Part shown: positions 33,122 to 45,207 of the stretch, piece by piece
Layout: every line of letters starts with the position of its first letter
Position numbering within the stretch: position 1 is the first letter of the stretch
NCBI GenBank assembly: GCA_037355855.1
Contig: CM074761.1
Coordinates: forward strand, 3,119,346 to 3,183,345
Source: Pseudo-nitzschia pungens
Lineage: Eukaryota; Bacillariophyta; Bacillariophyceae; Bacillariales; Bacillariaceae
DNA: 64,000 bases
Direction: 5' to 3'
Made by a program: the position numbers and the translations under genes
The notes under the pieces: generated by a model
Databases searched by the model: none
Told to the model about the DNA's origin: nothing
Seen by the model: only the letters and a program-made list of their open reading frames with translations

Positions 33122-36100
33122 TAACTCATTGGAGTAGAGGTCAACAAAGTGTGGATGTTTCGGTGGAGGAACGGATCGAAACGCAGCAACTACTATGCAT
33201 CATGGGAACGAGATACCTTGACGCCAAATTCGAAAATTGCATATGCCAACAGAAGAACATTGGAGAGACACATCAGGGTTCGGGTATATACTTCAACGCG
33301 CACTTCGTATCCCATGAAACCGCCCACACTCCGAACCGTTTCCGTAACTTTCTTTGAATACCTGCTGGAACAAGTCTTTGTCGCAGGTTGTATTCCGTAG
33401 TAGTTAATTCGTTGGAATTGTCTACCGTGGGCAAGATAAATAGCGCGGAAAATGCGTAAAACGAAGGCGCGAACAGTCCCGGCACCAAGCTGTTGCTAGG
33501 AATGCAGTACCAAGAGACAGCTTCCTCAGTTGTCGAATAACAACAACGAATACTGTTACTACGGGTTACCTTGTAGCACACACTACTGGAATTGCAAATT
33601 ATATATTGAATAGATAAAATATGCAACGAGACAACAATAATACTACCCACCGATTGGTTTCTTTGTCACTTCGTAATTTACGTCATTCGACAGCAGACTA
33701 TCAATCAATTTAGTGGAAATCCCGTGACCGATGGATATTACTACGATGAAAGTTCACGGCAGCTTGATTGCTTCAACGAATTGGGTGTTCATTGATTCAC
33801 AAAAACAACGAAGAAATGCAATTATGAACTTGCCATGCCCCCTCTCTGAGACAAAACGAGAAGAGACGCTGAGTCCTTTTTCGTGCAAGTGATCGTCTTA
33901 TGTGATCTAAAAAAGATTGAAGCTTTCACATTTGTCTCACTGCCACCAGCGACAAGACAAGAATAAGAATTAGGTGAGGAGAGATGTTTTGTGTTGTGTT
34001 GGAAGGTGGATTTCGCGAAATTGCTTTACCGAGTGCTGGAAACCAGGGCTGTGATTCGACTGTCTTCATGCTATACTACGAATATGATTCATCAGTGCCT
34101 CTCGATTCTCGTCAGTTTGTCAATTTCAATGACGGCAGCAGTTTTTGTTCATGCTGCTGTTTTCTGATGACGTTCTCTCTGTATGCCGTCTTTGTTTTCA
34201 TGAATAAGGCAACCAATTTGTTTTTTTGCATGTTGTAATTTATAGAGTACACGTGGTTATCGTCAACATGGTCAAGCAGCTACCAGTAATTGGTTTCATA
34301 CTCCACGACTCCCACACCAAGCACCTTCTGGAACATTCATGTTGGGTTCCTCTTCGTTATGGCGCCCCCATCCGCTGCTGCAACCATATTCCATATAAAG
34401 AGTTTCAGAATCTGGGTTTAATTTACAAAATTTGTACATATACTGACATACCTTCTCGTCAGGTCTGGTAATATTGTTCTTGTTACAAGCAGCGTCCATC
34501 ATGATGCAAGTATGTAAGATATTCTGGAAGTAGTACATGTAAGACTTGCTACTTCTTCCTCCTGGAACAGTTCCTGTATCCACCAGCTCTTCTTTCGGTA
34601 GAAGTCATTGTTCTTCTTCTTCTTGTCGTCAGATCGCAAGCTTGTTGATGTGGGTTTTGGATCTCCTCGTGCTGAGAGGATGATAAGGTGACAGTTCGTC
34701 CAACACCGTCGCATTCTTAACTTCTTCTCCTGACCAACACGCACTATTACTACTTGCAACTAGTCGCAAGGGCAAGAAAGCCGTTCTTGTATTACGAACG
34801 TGGTACTCCTAGTACTACGGCTACTGTTGCAGTACTACTACTATTACTACTACTAATAATGTTCGAATATAGTCATCAATGTATCAGCATCGTCGTCTCT
34901 CCTTTCATCTCTACTTTTACTATCAACATCATCTAGTACTACTACTAGTAGTAGTACCAGCAGTAGTGCTTCCTCAGAGTGATTCTGCTTCCTCAGAGTG
35001 ACCAAACAATACTCTTTTTCCAATAAGACATGCAAATGCCATGTAAGTTACAATCGTAGTGTTTCCTCATACTCAAAATACTAATGATGCTAAAAGAAAG
35101 ACAGAAGAAACAAGCAAGAAGTACTAGTACAGGTTGGCTCTATTACTGTGAACCGGTATGAATCCGTTTGAAACGAACCGGTGGTATGCCATGCAAACTA
35201 CAGAACCATGCTTTGCAATGATGTTGTATTCCGATCCAATATGAAATGTGAAATGCCAATACCAAGCATGCATTGTGGTACAACAAGTAACGTAAGTGCT
35301 CGTGATATGCCTGACCTAGAGCTAGAAAGAACAGAACCCATCCTTCCTGGAACTATTCCGCACAATCCGTGTTCACATGTTTGTGAGTGACGACTATCAT
35401 GAAAGGTATCAGGGATCATGTGGTCTCTACCAGCAACCGTTGCTCGGCATCGCGAACCGCACGTGTGATAAACGTCCTAGCAGTTGCAGTTGTGATCGCA
35501 TCGATATCATGTATGGTTCCCATTTCTTGTTTTCTTTCTTTCTCCACACAATTCAGGCAGTAGTGTTACTCTTTCGCCGACAGAAGCAACGCAACACAAC
35601 GGAACAGAATGCAGGGTTTATGCGTAGTGCGTGTTGTGTTGTACTTTCTCGCATGTCCGTTCCGTTTCGGGCGGGAGTGAGTGGCACCACACAAGGCAAT
35701 GCACACAATGCAAAGGAAAGCAATCCAATGCCACGGACGATGCATTCGAAACGGAAAGCAGCTAGACAAGGAGGAAAAGCGAGCAGTGATCTTCGTCAAC
35801 CTCAACAAGGCGTTCTATGGAACACGACCAACACCGTGATATTATTGCTGCTCTCCCACAAGGAAGCAATCGGCCATCCGATTATTTCATGAACGGGGAT
35901 ACAAGATAGATGGATCCTTGTGACCTCCCCCATGTTGCACGAAAGAAATTATGTAGTGCAATGTCCATTAGAGCGACTGGAAGGCGTTATGAGAACGATG
36001 CAACGCTGCGAGACTAGAGACTCGTCCGCTGGTCTACGATTATAGCCCACAAACGATGCCCTTCGGTCGTTCGATATGAAGTCTAGGGTTTGGACGTGAT

Positions 36101-37239
36101 TGAAGATATCAGGCAAGATTCCGATTGGATCCATTCCATTCCTTTCGGTGCCCCGGATTTTACTCGCATTTTCGCAGGAGTGCTCCGTAGTATTGCTCTC
36201 GGACGATGCACGAATTTGCACCAGCCAGACATGCTGGTTGTGCTTTTTTGCATCTGGCAGGAGGGGTTCGCTCACGGAGTCCGTGAACGACTCGGGTTTA
36301 CCGTTTTGGATTAGATTGAATTCGATTCGCTTCGCTCGCATAAGGGGCCAGATGACTGTGGCAGATCCGGGTAGACTCCATCAACACCGATGGTTCTTTG
36401 TCGAAACGACCGAAGGGGTTGTGAAGTGACGAATCAAGACCAGCATTCCACCGCAACGCATCGGAGACGCTGGCCTCCGTTCCTAACGATGCGGCGGTGT
36501 GCGGGACAAAAATCTAAATCCTTCCACAAACATTCCCACACAACACACATTCACTGGAAAAGGAGACGAGAGACGCTTTGCGGGACGGACGGAAGGATAT
36601 CTTTGTATCGAATTACGCGAGATTCTTGCGAAGGCCAGGGCTGGGCATCGATGGTTGGTACGCGACGGTCATCATGTGTTTGTTTTGTGCATTCGTTGCA
36701 AATTGCAAATGGATCGCGTGGGTCCGCGCCGCGACAGGAAACAGCGATTTTGCCATGTCCGGCGCAGTGGAGGACGATCCTACCCCGATCTAATCCGATG
36801 ACAGAAGCTACCGGTCATCTATTGATCGACGTATAATCGGTAATTGGTGGTTGTGATGATTTTTCACCTGCCTACCTTAGTACTTTCTCAAGCAATTCCT
36901 CTCCCTGACTGAACCATGCAAACTCATTGACCTACCGCATGGCTTGCAATCTATTCGAATCAAGACACAAAACTGCGACGCGGGACGAGAAAGGGCTGGC
37001 TCGAAATACATCTATGGCTCTGTCTTTCGACTAGGAAGTTTACGATTTTTTGTTATTTCCTGTTTTGCCTGCCTACGGTAAGATAAATCCCTTCCCCCAT
37101 CAGGACAAAACAGAGTGAGAGTGCCGGTCAAACAATAATCGCTTTCTGTTGCCTCTCATTGGAACCAACGGTAGAAACGGTACAAATTCTATCTGCGTTG
37201 AGTGGTTATTTCCCACTCTCGGAATGAACAACGATTCGT
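33122..37239. other. Long gene-poor region
   Basis: No gene recognised over about 4 kb. Short open frames on both strands show no domains or leaders. There are CTACTACTA/ATTACTACTAC simple repeats near 34826-34858 and GTACTACTACTAGTAGTAGTAC near 34936-34957. Some segments, for example 35400-35900 and 36390-36800, are somewhat richer in GC and could hide a short or fragmented gene. Confidence 0.4.
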
Positions 37240-37240
37240 A

Positions 37241-37396
37241 CCGGGTTCGGACCTATCCTGAAGGGACCAAGCGGGACGACCGAGTTGGTCTCCGGTGAAG
37301 TCACAGATCGCAACCCGGCCCCTGAGTAAACCTTAATCTAAACGGAGATCAAACGAGGGCGACCGGGTCATCGCATGAGCTGACTACGGAGACCAA
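37241..37396. other. Candidate structured non-coding segment
   Basis: Two interleaved inverted repeats occur: CCGGGTT (37241-37247) with AACCCGG (37312-37318), and TTGGTCTCCG (37285-37294) with CGGAGACCAA (37387-37396). The segment is richer in GC than its surroundings and has no open frame of note. The crossing pairs would form a pseudoknot or alternative folds. This is suggestive only. Confidence 0.25.
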
Positions 37397-38244
37397 ATCC
37401 AAAGGAGACAATATCAGCAGAGCGAACGCTCAAAATTAGATCAAACCCACCATGAAGAATGGGGGCAGCGGTCAACGGTATCAAATCGTGACATCTTTGT
37501 GGGCATGGATGAGCTTATATTAGCACAGCCGGCGATCCTTGAAATAATTATGTCCCTTTTATGATGCCAAAATGCGGTGAACTGTCCTTGTGCGTGTATT
37601 TTTTATTTTTCTTCCCATTTTTTTTTGCGTGTCTGAGTAGAGTGCGATAAGTAATTTGTTTCTTTCCATTCCTACGGTACAGCCTTTCCATAATAATGTT
37701 ACGATTACGACTAAAGATTTAAACCTTACCGGTACCTTACCGTACACGAGTTCAGTATTTTTTCGAAGTTTTTCTGCACTTTGTGGCGCCTGTATACTAG
37801 TCGATAGAAATCCTGCTGGTGGATAGTTTTTCACTTCGTACTTGTCAACTTGGATGAAGTCTATACGTGTAACAGCTGCTACAACAGAGTTACAGTGCTT
37901 AATACGTTTGCTTAGTTAGAGGTAGTTTACATTATAATAGAGTCAAAATTGCACCCGTTGTTTTGGGAATGAATGTAGGAGGTTGGGAGGTTGCGATGGT
38001 GGAATGGCGGAATGAAACGGAATTTCACTTATGGACTGCAGTAATGATGCTCATCCCGTTGACACTCACTGAAACCGTCATGACAAAGTAAGTCTAAAGT
38101 GAAAAGTCTAGTCTCTTCCAACTTTACGGAATGATACGGTAGATGACGGGATGCAGAATTGGATGATTTCAATCTTTCATTTAGTCGACGACGTTCCGTT
38201 TTCACTAAGGGTGGGAATGAGTATTTCATTTCTTTTGCTGCTAC
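37397..38244. other. AT-rich spacer
   Basis: No gene recognised; AAACCTTACCGGTACCTTACCG at about 37721-37742 is one of the densest examples of the recurring spacer word. Confidence 0.45.
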
Positions 38245-38583
38245 TCAGGAAGTCGGAGAAGTCATCGTGCGTTCTTGCGGCCTTTCATCTGCCAGGATAT
38301 CCAAGGCCACCCCCAAGAGACCCGAGATGCTAGGCGCTGATGTCAATGGCAAAGAAGAAGAAGAAGAAAGCGATGGCGACAGCGAGACCGTCTCGTCAAT
38401 AGAAAACAACGTTTCTGGGATGTAAGTATGGCTTTCCAATGGCGAAGGGAGTTTATGGTCGTCGCGGGCGCTCATGAAGCTGGTAATGTCGGTAAAGAAA
38501 TCGCTAGTAACATCTGCTGCCCTAGTAGCCACGGGACGCCTGCAAGATATGGCGTTCCGACTGTTAGAAGAGGATGATGGCAT
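38245..38583 (-). CDS. Small serine-rich hypothetical protein
   Basis: A 112-residue open frame starting at ATG 38583 (MPSSSSNSRNAISCRR). It has a basic N-terminus, a central segment VTSDFFTDITSFMSARDDHK, a serine run LSPSLSSSSSLPL and a final helix-like ISGLLGVALDILADERPQERT. No domain is recognised and no signal peptide is seen. An antisense frame also exists in the same interval but is shorter and starts earlier. Support comes only from length and composition against the AT-rich surroundings. Confidence 0.35.
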   Translation of the reverse strand: MPSSSSNSRNAISCRRPVATRAADVTSDFFTDITSFMSARDDHKLPSPLESHTYIPETLFSIDETVSLSPSLSSSSSLPLTSAPSISGLLGVALDILADERPQERTMTSPTS

Positions 38584-39881
38584 GGTGACGATCTTCTGCT
38601 GTAGTTTCGGAAATGTAATGAAGTGTTGGACTGGAACAAAATAAAATTGGTCTTTTTTGGTGTCCCTATGTGGACTTATGGGCCTTCTGAGGCACAGACC
38701 AGATACAAGTTTTGAACGCAGTTACCGAAGAGACCAGATCTTTTATGGAAAATTGGACTGTCGATGAAAAATACCGGCAGAATAAAAAGTGAGGAACAAC
38801 ATACGGTACCGGTAATCTTACTTCACTGTGATCGGTTATTATTATTATTATTTGTCAATTACTGACAGCGGGTCAGTCCAATTACGTTTACAGCAGATTG
38901 GAACTTGAATTCTGGGATAGGCAGTTATGATAAGTCAAGTGAATCATCAAAGGTCAGGGTTTAGCTTTAACGGAATGTACCTGGAGGTTTAGGCGTCAGA
39001 AAGTGATGAGAAATAAAGTATAATTAGACATAGAATCTAAGAATCGCACAATGAAAGCCCAATTAAGGCAATCTTCTAATATCGTCATTTTCTGACCATT
39101 AAGTAAATACTTCGTACTAACACTAGAAGGTTTGGTTCCACGACATCAGACGTGGTGAAATCTGTGCCCTGTTCGCACATATTGTTGTTTTGGATTTGAT
39201 TGAATAAAAAAATGAAGGAGAACGCATCTTCGATCCAAAATAGAACCGCTCTGACATTTGGTGTTTCATTCCACCAGAGAAAAAGATGTCACAGGGTATT
39301 TTATGGCGTAGTATTTTTCGATTTTTCAGATCCCTTTTAATTATATATAGCCTTTCATTCCCTCAATGACTAAGGTCTCGTATTTGAATTATTCGATCAC
39401 AGCTTAGAATCTAAACTTCCGCCTTGACGTTACGACTTTCCAAATCTTCTCTGTTTTCAGGACGTTTGCGAAAGGGAGGTAACATTTTAATTATTCTCAC
39501 CTCCAGACCAGTCTTATCTGAATCCCCGAAGAGAAAAGCTGCATGCCACACTTTGTTTTCTTCACATAGCGAACCGGTTTGTCCCACTGGAATCATTAAC
39601 GAACATTGCCGAATTCGTTGATAAAAATCTCTGAAGAAAACACGGGAGCTCATTGGAATCGACAATTCATTTGCATGACGCGACTGTCTAAAAGAGCGGA
39701 GAGCACATTATTTTCACGTTCCGTGTCATAAAAATCCAAACTACAAGTAAGGTTACGAGTACTTCGTCAACATCCGAAACGACAGAGGCTTAAGATACCG
39801 TGTTCCATCAATTTATTTTATCGACGATCATCATCTTTGCTATTCTAAAATACATTTTTCCAATCTCTTCAAGCGAACACC
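38584..39881. other. AT-rich spacer
   Basis: No gene. ACGGTACCGGTAATCTTAC near 38804 and an (ATT)n run near 38837 are present. Confidence 0.45.
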
Positions 39882-40514
39882 ATGTTGAACAACTACGATC
39901 ACTACAACGACGAACAACTCCAAGCCATTTCTGGGATCTCTAATAAGAGACGACGGTATAAGAGAAGAGGATCGCGTTGCCCTTCGATGCTTGCCACTTC
40001 GATTGCGGAGAGTATCGACGATTGCGATGCCGACGGCGGCACATTATCTTCAACGACCAGCTCGGCACTTTGCCGAAGTCATTCTAACCGGGAATTGGGA
40101 AAGAAAATGTCCGAGACCGCTTCGTTTTTGTTTGGAAACTCTCACGCCACGACTTCTACAGAAAGCGTATTCGATGCCCTGCTATTACCCGTAAGCAATC
40201 ACCGAAGAAATCCGTCCAAGCTGCTGTCGGAAGCATTATCAGTGCTGGAGATTCATCGTATCAGGACGAATACGAGTTCCACCACAACCACCAGCAACAG
40301 CAACAGCGCTTCAAGGGCATGTGGCACGAGGAAGCGCTTTTCTCCGTCGTCCCGTCCCGAAAGGACTTCTTCCGTTCCTGATTGCCTCATGAGGCTCCCA
40401 GACGAGAATAATGCTGTTTATCCGAAAAGTGTGACGAGCGACGGCGGCCCGGCCCTGACTATTGTTCACCAAGCTCTGGGTCTCACAAAGGTGGGTGTAA
40501 TGGGCATGGAATGA
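39882..40514 (+). CDS. Hypothetical protein, Ser/Thr-rich, basic N-terminus
   Basis: A 210-residue open frame whose ATG is in an AACACC-ATG context. It begins MLNNYDHYNDEQLQAISG, followed by a very basic NKRRRYKRRGSR cluster that could act as a nuclear signal. Later come LGKKMSETASFLFGN, a helical KLLSEALSVLEIHRIR segment, a Thr/Ser/Asn low-complexity stretch and a C-terminus HQALGLTKVGVMGME. I do not recognise a domain. Local base composition is richer in GC than the flanks, which supports coding. Confidence 0.5.
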   Translation: MLNNYDHYNDEQLQAISGISNKRRRYKRRGSRCPSMLATSIAESIDDCDADGGTLSSTTSSALCRSHSNRELGKKMSETASFLFGNSHATTSTESVFDALLLPVSNHRRNPSKLLSEALSVLEIHRIRTNTSSTTTTSNSNSASRACGTRKRFSPSSRPERTSSVPDCLMRLPDENNAVYPKSVTSDGGPALTIVHQALGLTKVGVMGME

Positions 40515-42484
40515 TCACATTACATTTCTTGGAACATCATGGACGAAGCAATGCTGTGCTTCGCTGAAAAAGCGTTGTGTTTCATTGGGAAGGAATGGAC
40601 CAGGAGGACGCAGAACCGATACGTGTCCGTGGTCCCGGGAAACCGCTTATCGATGTGGCGTTGGAAGAGCAACTACACGTACTGCACTGTACATACGAAA
40701 TATACTTTCCTAAAATTGATGGCAATCCGTATTACGTAGTACTTCGTATTCGATAACAATATGTTGCACGTGGTGTAACAATAGTCCTACCAATTTGATA
40801 CAGTATATTTTTCGATACAAAAATAACATACTAATGTAACAAGAATAAGTAGAATCGTTTCTTGGAAACGTATTTCTATCGCAATCAATCTCTTATTAAT
40901 ACATTCTGATATCATAATGTGATAGATAAGGTTACGCAGTTTCTGAATATGACATTATTGCAAATTATTCCAGATATCAAAGTGCCCGTATTAATGGAAC
41001 CGCTAGGAATCAATGGCACTCTCAAACCTATCCATGACATCCCCAGATAGAAAACTCCGGACTAAGTCTTGCTCGGACGCAGGAACCCATGATGGCTACG
41101 GTAAACCTTACGTTATGGGTTCTCGGATGTAAGGTAACTTAGTAATTAGCATATCACAGGACCAAGACCGAAAAAAAAATACTACGTATCTCGATACGTA
41201 CCTTAGCCCATACTTGTACCGCACGAGTGCGAGTAACCTTACCGTATGATTTCCCATCACAATGGCCGATGGTTTCGATCGGTTGGTAACCTTACTGCGT
41301 GATTCGTAAGTTACCGTACCTTACCTCACGTTGGTATCGTTACAAGCACCTGTACTCATTCGTTCGTTTTTTATCAGTGCATACCGGTAAGGTTACGACG
41401 TTTCACAAGTGAGTGACTTCCATTTCGACAGGGAGAAAAAAGAAAAGAACAGGAATGAATTCATTCCAATGTTTTCTACCCGTAACCTTACGTAAGGTCT
41501 TAATTACTTGTTCTCCACGTTCTTCTAATGACAAATAAACAGCAGTACTGCAGTTAAATTTACCACCTCATTGAAACGGATCGGGATATTTATCTTTTTT
41601 CTTCAGTACAAGCACATAATTTACTCCTATTTTTTGATATTAGTAACGAGAACATAGGCTTCGTGCCAGAAACAAAAAATTACTCGTCCTGGAGGTGCCG
41701 CAGAGTCTCGGTTTCAGGTCTATGTCTCGGTCCCGAATCTCGGATGTTGCCATGATCGATGATGTTGTCCATTGTGCCATGGCGCTTAGGTACGTGCGGG
41801 TACATTGTACCATTATTCTTATTGTTGTAATCTCAAACCTGTGAAATTGGAAATTGTCAAACAACCAAGCCAAGCTTCCAAAAAGGGGTATTGATTTTTT
41901 GAATGAAAATTGTGAGAAAATTATTGCCCGTCGCCCGTCATGAAAGATAGAACTGTAAGCAAAGGCCTTGCCAGTTGCCCGTCATGAAAGACTCCCTGAT
42001 CCACTGTATCCCATCTAATCCCATCATGTTTTTCTTCGTTGTATCATGAAGACGAAACGAGAAACGAAGGAACAAGGAGCTCGGAACATTATCTTTATCT
42101 TTACTATCTAAGCTTCATTGCTTCCTCGAAAGGAAACAACATACCCGTTCCAGTCCTGGTATGTTACTCGTACTCGTACTCGCAATCGTAACGTACACGT
42201 ACCAGATGGAAACAATCATAACCAAACCAAGACAGTACGTGTACTGATACCATGTCCCCAAAGCAACAAAGAATGAAACGCTTCGTCATCTTTCACAACA
42301 AACCCTTTGGTCAAAGTGATCAAGAATCTTCTGCCCAACAACAACAACAACAACAACAGTAACAATCACAACAACAGCGATGAATGTGGCAGCAACGGAG
42401 AACCTCAGATACTTTTTTTCTCTGGTGCCAAACCATCGACCCCGAAAGTGATTCCCCGAGAGGCAAAGAGGCTAAACATTGAAC
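40515..42484. other. Spacer rich in GTAAGGTTAC-type words
   Basis: The 41090-41500 part is the densest cluster in the window: GGTAAACCTTACG, TAAGGTAACTTAG, AGTAACCTTACCGTATG, TTGGTAACCTTACTGCG, CGTAAGTTACCGTACCTTACC, ACCGGTAAGGTTACGACG and CCGTAACCTTACGTAAGG. An (AAC)n run lies at about 42337-42378. No gene was found. Confidence 0.55.
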
Positions 42485-43237
42485 ATGTGCGAGTCCGGCA
42501 ACTCCTCGATCACGTGGTTGTCGCCGTCCAGCACGGCCCTGGTCATCGTCGACGTCCAACCAGAATACTGGAGCGAGTGCGCCGAGATCCGAATCGACTT
42601 TCTGGAGTTCCCCGACCGCATCAGCGAGACGATGCGGGCGTGCCGAGTCACCGGCACGACCATCGTTTGGTTCCGGGCCGACTAACGCACTGAAACATCT
42701 CCCTGGCTGTCACGCTTTCGGGCACTTCGGGGTGGGACGACTGGGAAGACTTTGCGGCGCCTCTAGGGGACGAAACCGTGATTCCCACGCAAAGCTGGTC
42801 TGCCACCCACAAGACGAGCCCGCTGGAGATCTTGAAGCGCAACCGAATCGACACCGTTCTGATCTGCGGGCTCATCGCCTCGGTCAGCGTCCTGTTTTCA
42901 GGGCATTGTTGCGGAGGGCTACCGGACAATTCTTGTGCGGGACGCCTGCGCCGATCGCGGGTGGCCCCGGCACAACGCCACTCTATCTCTCTACGAGAAT
43001 TACCTATATGAGATGGTCGCTAGCCACGACCTTTGCCGACTCTTGCGCAGGGGATTGACGGATTGTTCTGGAGAGGAAGGGGCTTCCGCCAACAAAGAAA
43101 GTTTGGTCGGCCGGTCGGTTGCAAGCACTGTGGCGACAACTACATGTACCACTGGCACCCCCCTACGGCTGAGCAAAATTCGGCTTTGGCGGTGTCTGTC
43201 ACATCGCGAGTGCTCTTTCTGCTATTTCTTCTACTGA
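42485..43237 (+). pseudogene. Isochorismatase-like hydrolase, decayed
   Basis: Starts MCESGNSSITWLS and gives the family's first strand STALVIVDVQPEYW with the catalytic aspartate, then ACRVTGTTIVWFRAD. A TAA stop at 42683-42685 follows. The protein resumes in another frame as SGWDDWEDFAAPLGDETVIPTQSW, KTSPLEILKRNRIDTVLICGLIASVSVLF, then shifts again at TTTT (42895-42898) to QGIVAEGYRTILVRDACADRGW. The position of the nucleophilic cysteine (normally the C of a VCV-like motif) is serine, codon AGC at 42886-42888. Stop, at least two shifts and the lost nucleophile together indicate a pseudogene. Cysteine hydrolases of this family cleave isochorismate, nicotinamide or N-carbamoyl compounds. Flanking GC content is higher than the spacers, so decay is recent. 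Confidence 0.7.
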
Positions 43238-43875
43238 CGTTGCTGCTGCTGCTGCTGCTGATAGATCAAAATTCGGCGATGGGTTCCTCGATGACTACGG
43301 CGACAACGACAACGACGAGACTATCGCGGATCCAGAGTTTCACAATGATACCGGATGATGTGTCGGAAATCGAAAGATATGCCTCGTTTTGGATTCGCCT
43401 CGATCCAGAATAGAACCAACGATAGACACAAGCCCTCGTAGATTTGCGACACCACAACGCAGAGCGGATTCGATGTTTGGATGACAACCACCATGGTGGG
43501 TATACGATGGATTGCGTCCGGTCGACTACTATACTATACACCGTCATCTTTAACGTCTTGAATTGATCATGACCTCGAAATCCTCGTGTTACAAAAAAGC
43601 AAACTTAAAATCTTACTGTGCAATGCGCTATGAATGTCACTATCACTATCACTGCTTTCGAAACGAGTATTCTGTAAGGACTGACTCCTGCCATCGATAT
43701 TCCTGCGCAGCCCCGCTTCCCACTCGAGTGAACCAGGATAATACGGCAGACCATCTTTTTTGGGTTGGTTGGTGCTGTACTTCAACGGTAGAAGACCTTC
43801 GTTCTTCGTTGCTGTTGCGGCGCGGATGGCATCGACTCCCGCTCGATTCATTCGACGCCGCATCCACGACACGCC
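43238..43875. other. Short spacer
   Basis: Contains a CTG/TTGCTGCTG run at about 43241-43261 and the 3' side of the minus-strand secreted-protein gene. No further gene was supported. Confidence 0.4.
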
Positions 43876-45207
43876 CTATCTCCGTCGATCGTCGCAGGCG
43901 GGGAGGCCGCCGGATATCGTCAGCTTGCGACAAAAGGGGCTGCTGGTTCGGGACAGCCTGGTGGGATTGATCGGAGACTCCGGTGGGAGGAGTTGAAACT
44001 GTTGCTGAGGCTCGTCGCGATCCAACAAAAAAGCGCTAGGACGACAACCCAGGCTCGACGTCGCAGACACCGCGATCGGGATTTCCCACCCCGTTGCCGA
44101 CGCCGAAGATGTTCTCGTTGCCACCGCTGCGGGATCCTCGGATGGCATCGGTGCCACCCGAACGTCCGAGATCTGGGTCAGGACCATTTTGGGCGACACA
44201 GAACCCGAGGGATTGTCTCGGATGACTCGTTCGTAGTGTTCCAGGAATTCCTCTGCAGTGGGCATTCCACACGAGCACGTCGAGGACGATTCACTGTTGT
44301 CGGGGTCCTCGAAGAGTGCCACCGAACACATGGAAGAATCTTGGTGGTCGTTGTTGGCGGTATTGTCACCGACCAATTCGTGTTGTTGGTGGCAGTAACT
44401 GCATCTGAAATCCACGGACAGCAAAAAGAAGGATGTTGTGAACGACGGATCGTCCACAGTGTTCGTAGGAAGTTGTCGCTGATGGTTTAGCTTGTCATAT
44501 CCAAACATGACATAAGCGTTGTCGACTTGCCGCGTCGGAGACCCCTCCGGATCGTCCGCAAATACCGGACAAGCGTCCTTCACAAGCTCGTTGTAGGTTT
44601 GATGAAAGGCTTCTTCCAGTGCCTGCTCCAGCAACCGTGGCTGCTGCTGCTGCTGCGGTAGCGATGAATGCTGAAAGCTCAGAGCAGTGTCACCGTCGGA
44701 GTCCGCCAGGCCGTACGACACAAATAAGTTCTTGGTATAGAGAAAAGGAATCTCGTCCATGGCATTCGACGGGTTGCAGGACTCGATGGATACAAACGAG
44801 TTTGGATGATCTTGTTGTTGTTCTTGTTGTTGTTCGCCGATAAGGTCTGGCTGGGGTATTCGGTTGTAGTTTCCGCCAGCGGCACCGCCTGCGGCACCGC
44901 CAGCGTTGACTGTGGCGGACAATCGTTCCCTTCGGTTGACACCATGCATTCGATATCGTTCAAGAAAACGCTCTCGATTGAGATTGTTGGAATTGACATC
45001 GTCATCGGCATCGACAGGGAGTCGACGACGACGCAGCTGTTGTGGAAGTTGCTGCCCTAATGTCTTTTCGGATTCTTGCGGTTTCATCTTTCCCGATGCC
45101 CACGTGGAGGCACTCACAAGGTATAATCTGCATCCTGGTACTCTCGCAAGAAGAACAAGTAAGGAATAACAGAGTATCATTGGGAAGGACGAGGAGCGAA
45201 GCATCAT
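43876..45207 (-). CDS. Secreted hypothetical protein, Cys/Gln-rich
   Basis: A 443-residue intronless frame starting MMLRSSSFPMILCYSLLVLLARVPGC, a clear signal peptide. The mature part has a Gln/Ala/Gly-rich low-complexity zone (GGAAGGAAGG, QQQEQQQ), then a more structured region with LEQALEEAFHQTYNELVKDACPVF, FLLSVDFRCSYCHQQHEL and a cysteine cluster SSSTCSCGMPTAEEFLEHYERVI. The C-terminal 100 residues become basic and less protein-like, so a frame slip or intron near the end is possible. No known domain is recognised. Diatoms secrete many such proteins, some frustule-associated, but nothing here proves that. Confidence 0.6.
   Translation of the reverse strand: MMLRSSSFPMILCYSLLVLLARVPGCRLYLVSASTWASGKMKPQESEKTLGQQLPQQLRRRRLPVDADDDVNSNNLNRERFLERYRMHGVNRRERLSATVNAGGAAGGAAGGNYNRIPQPDLIGEQQQEQQQDHPNSFVSIESCNPSNAMDEIPFLYTKNLFVSYGLADSDGDTALSFQHSSLPQQQQQPRLLEQALEEAFHQTYNELVKDACPVFADDPEGSPTRQVDNAYVMFGYDKLNHQRQLPTNTVDDPSFTTSFFLLSVDFRCSYCHQQHELVGDNTANNDHQDSSMCSVALFEDPDNSESSSTCSCGMPTAEEFLEHYERVIRDNPSGSVSPKMVLTQISDVRVAPMPSEDPAAVATRTSSASATGWEIPIAVSATSSLGCRPSAFLLDRDEPQQQFQLLPPESPINPTRLSRTSSPFCRKLTISGGLPACDDRRR

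Noticed and set aside
35377..35892. 171-codon plus-strand open frame in the gene-poor region
   Set aside because: Lacks domain, leader and good start context; no supporting composition change at its ends.
36390..36836. Overlapping plus-strand frames in a slightly GC-richer stretch
   Set aside because: Three frames are open about equally, none with recognisable protein features.
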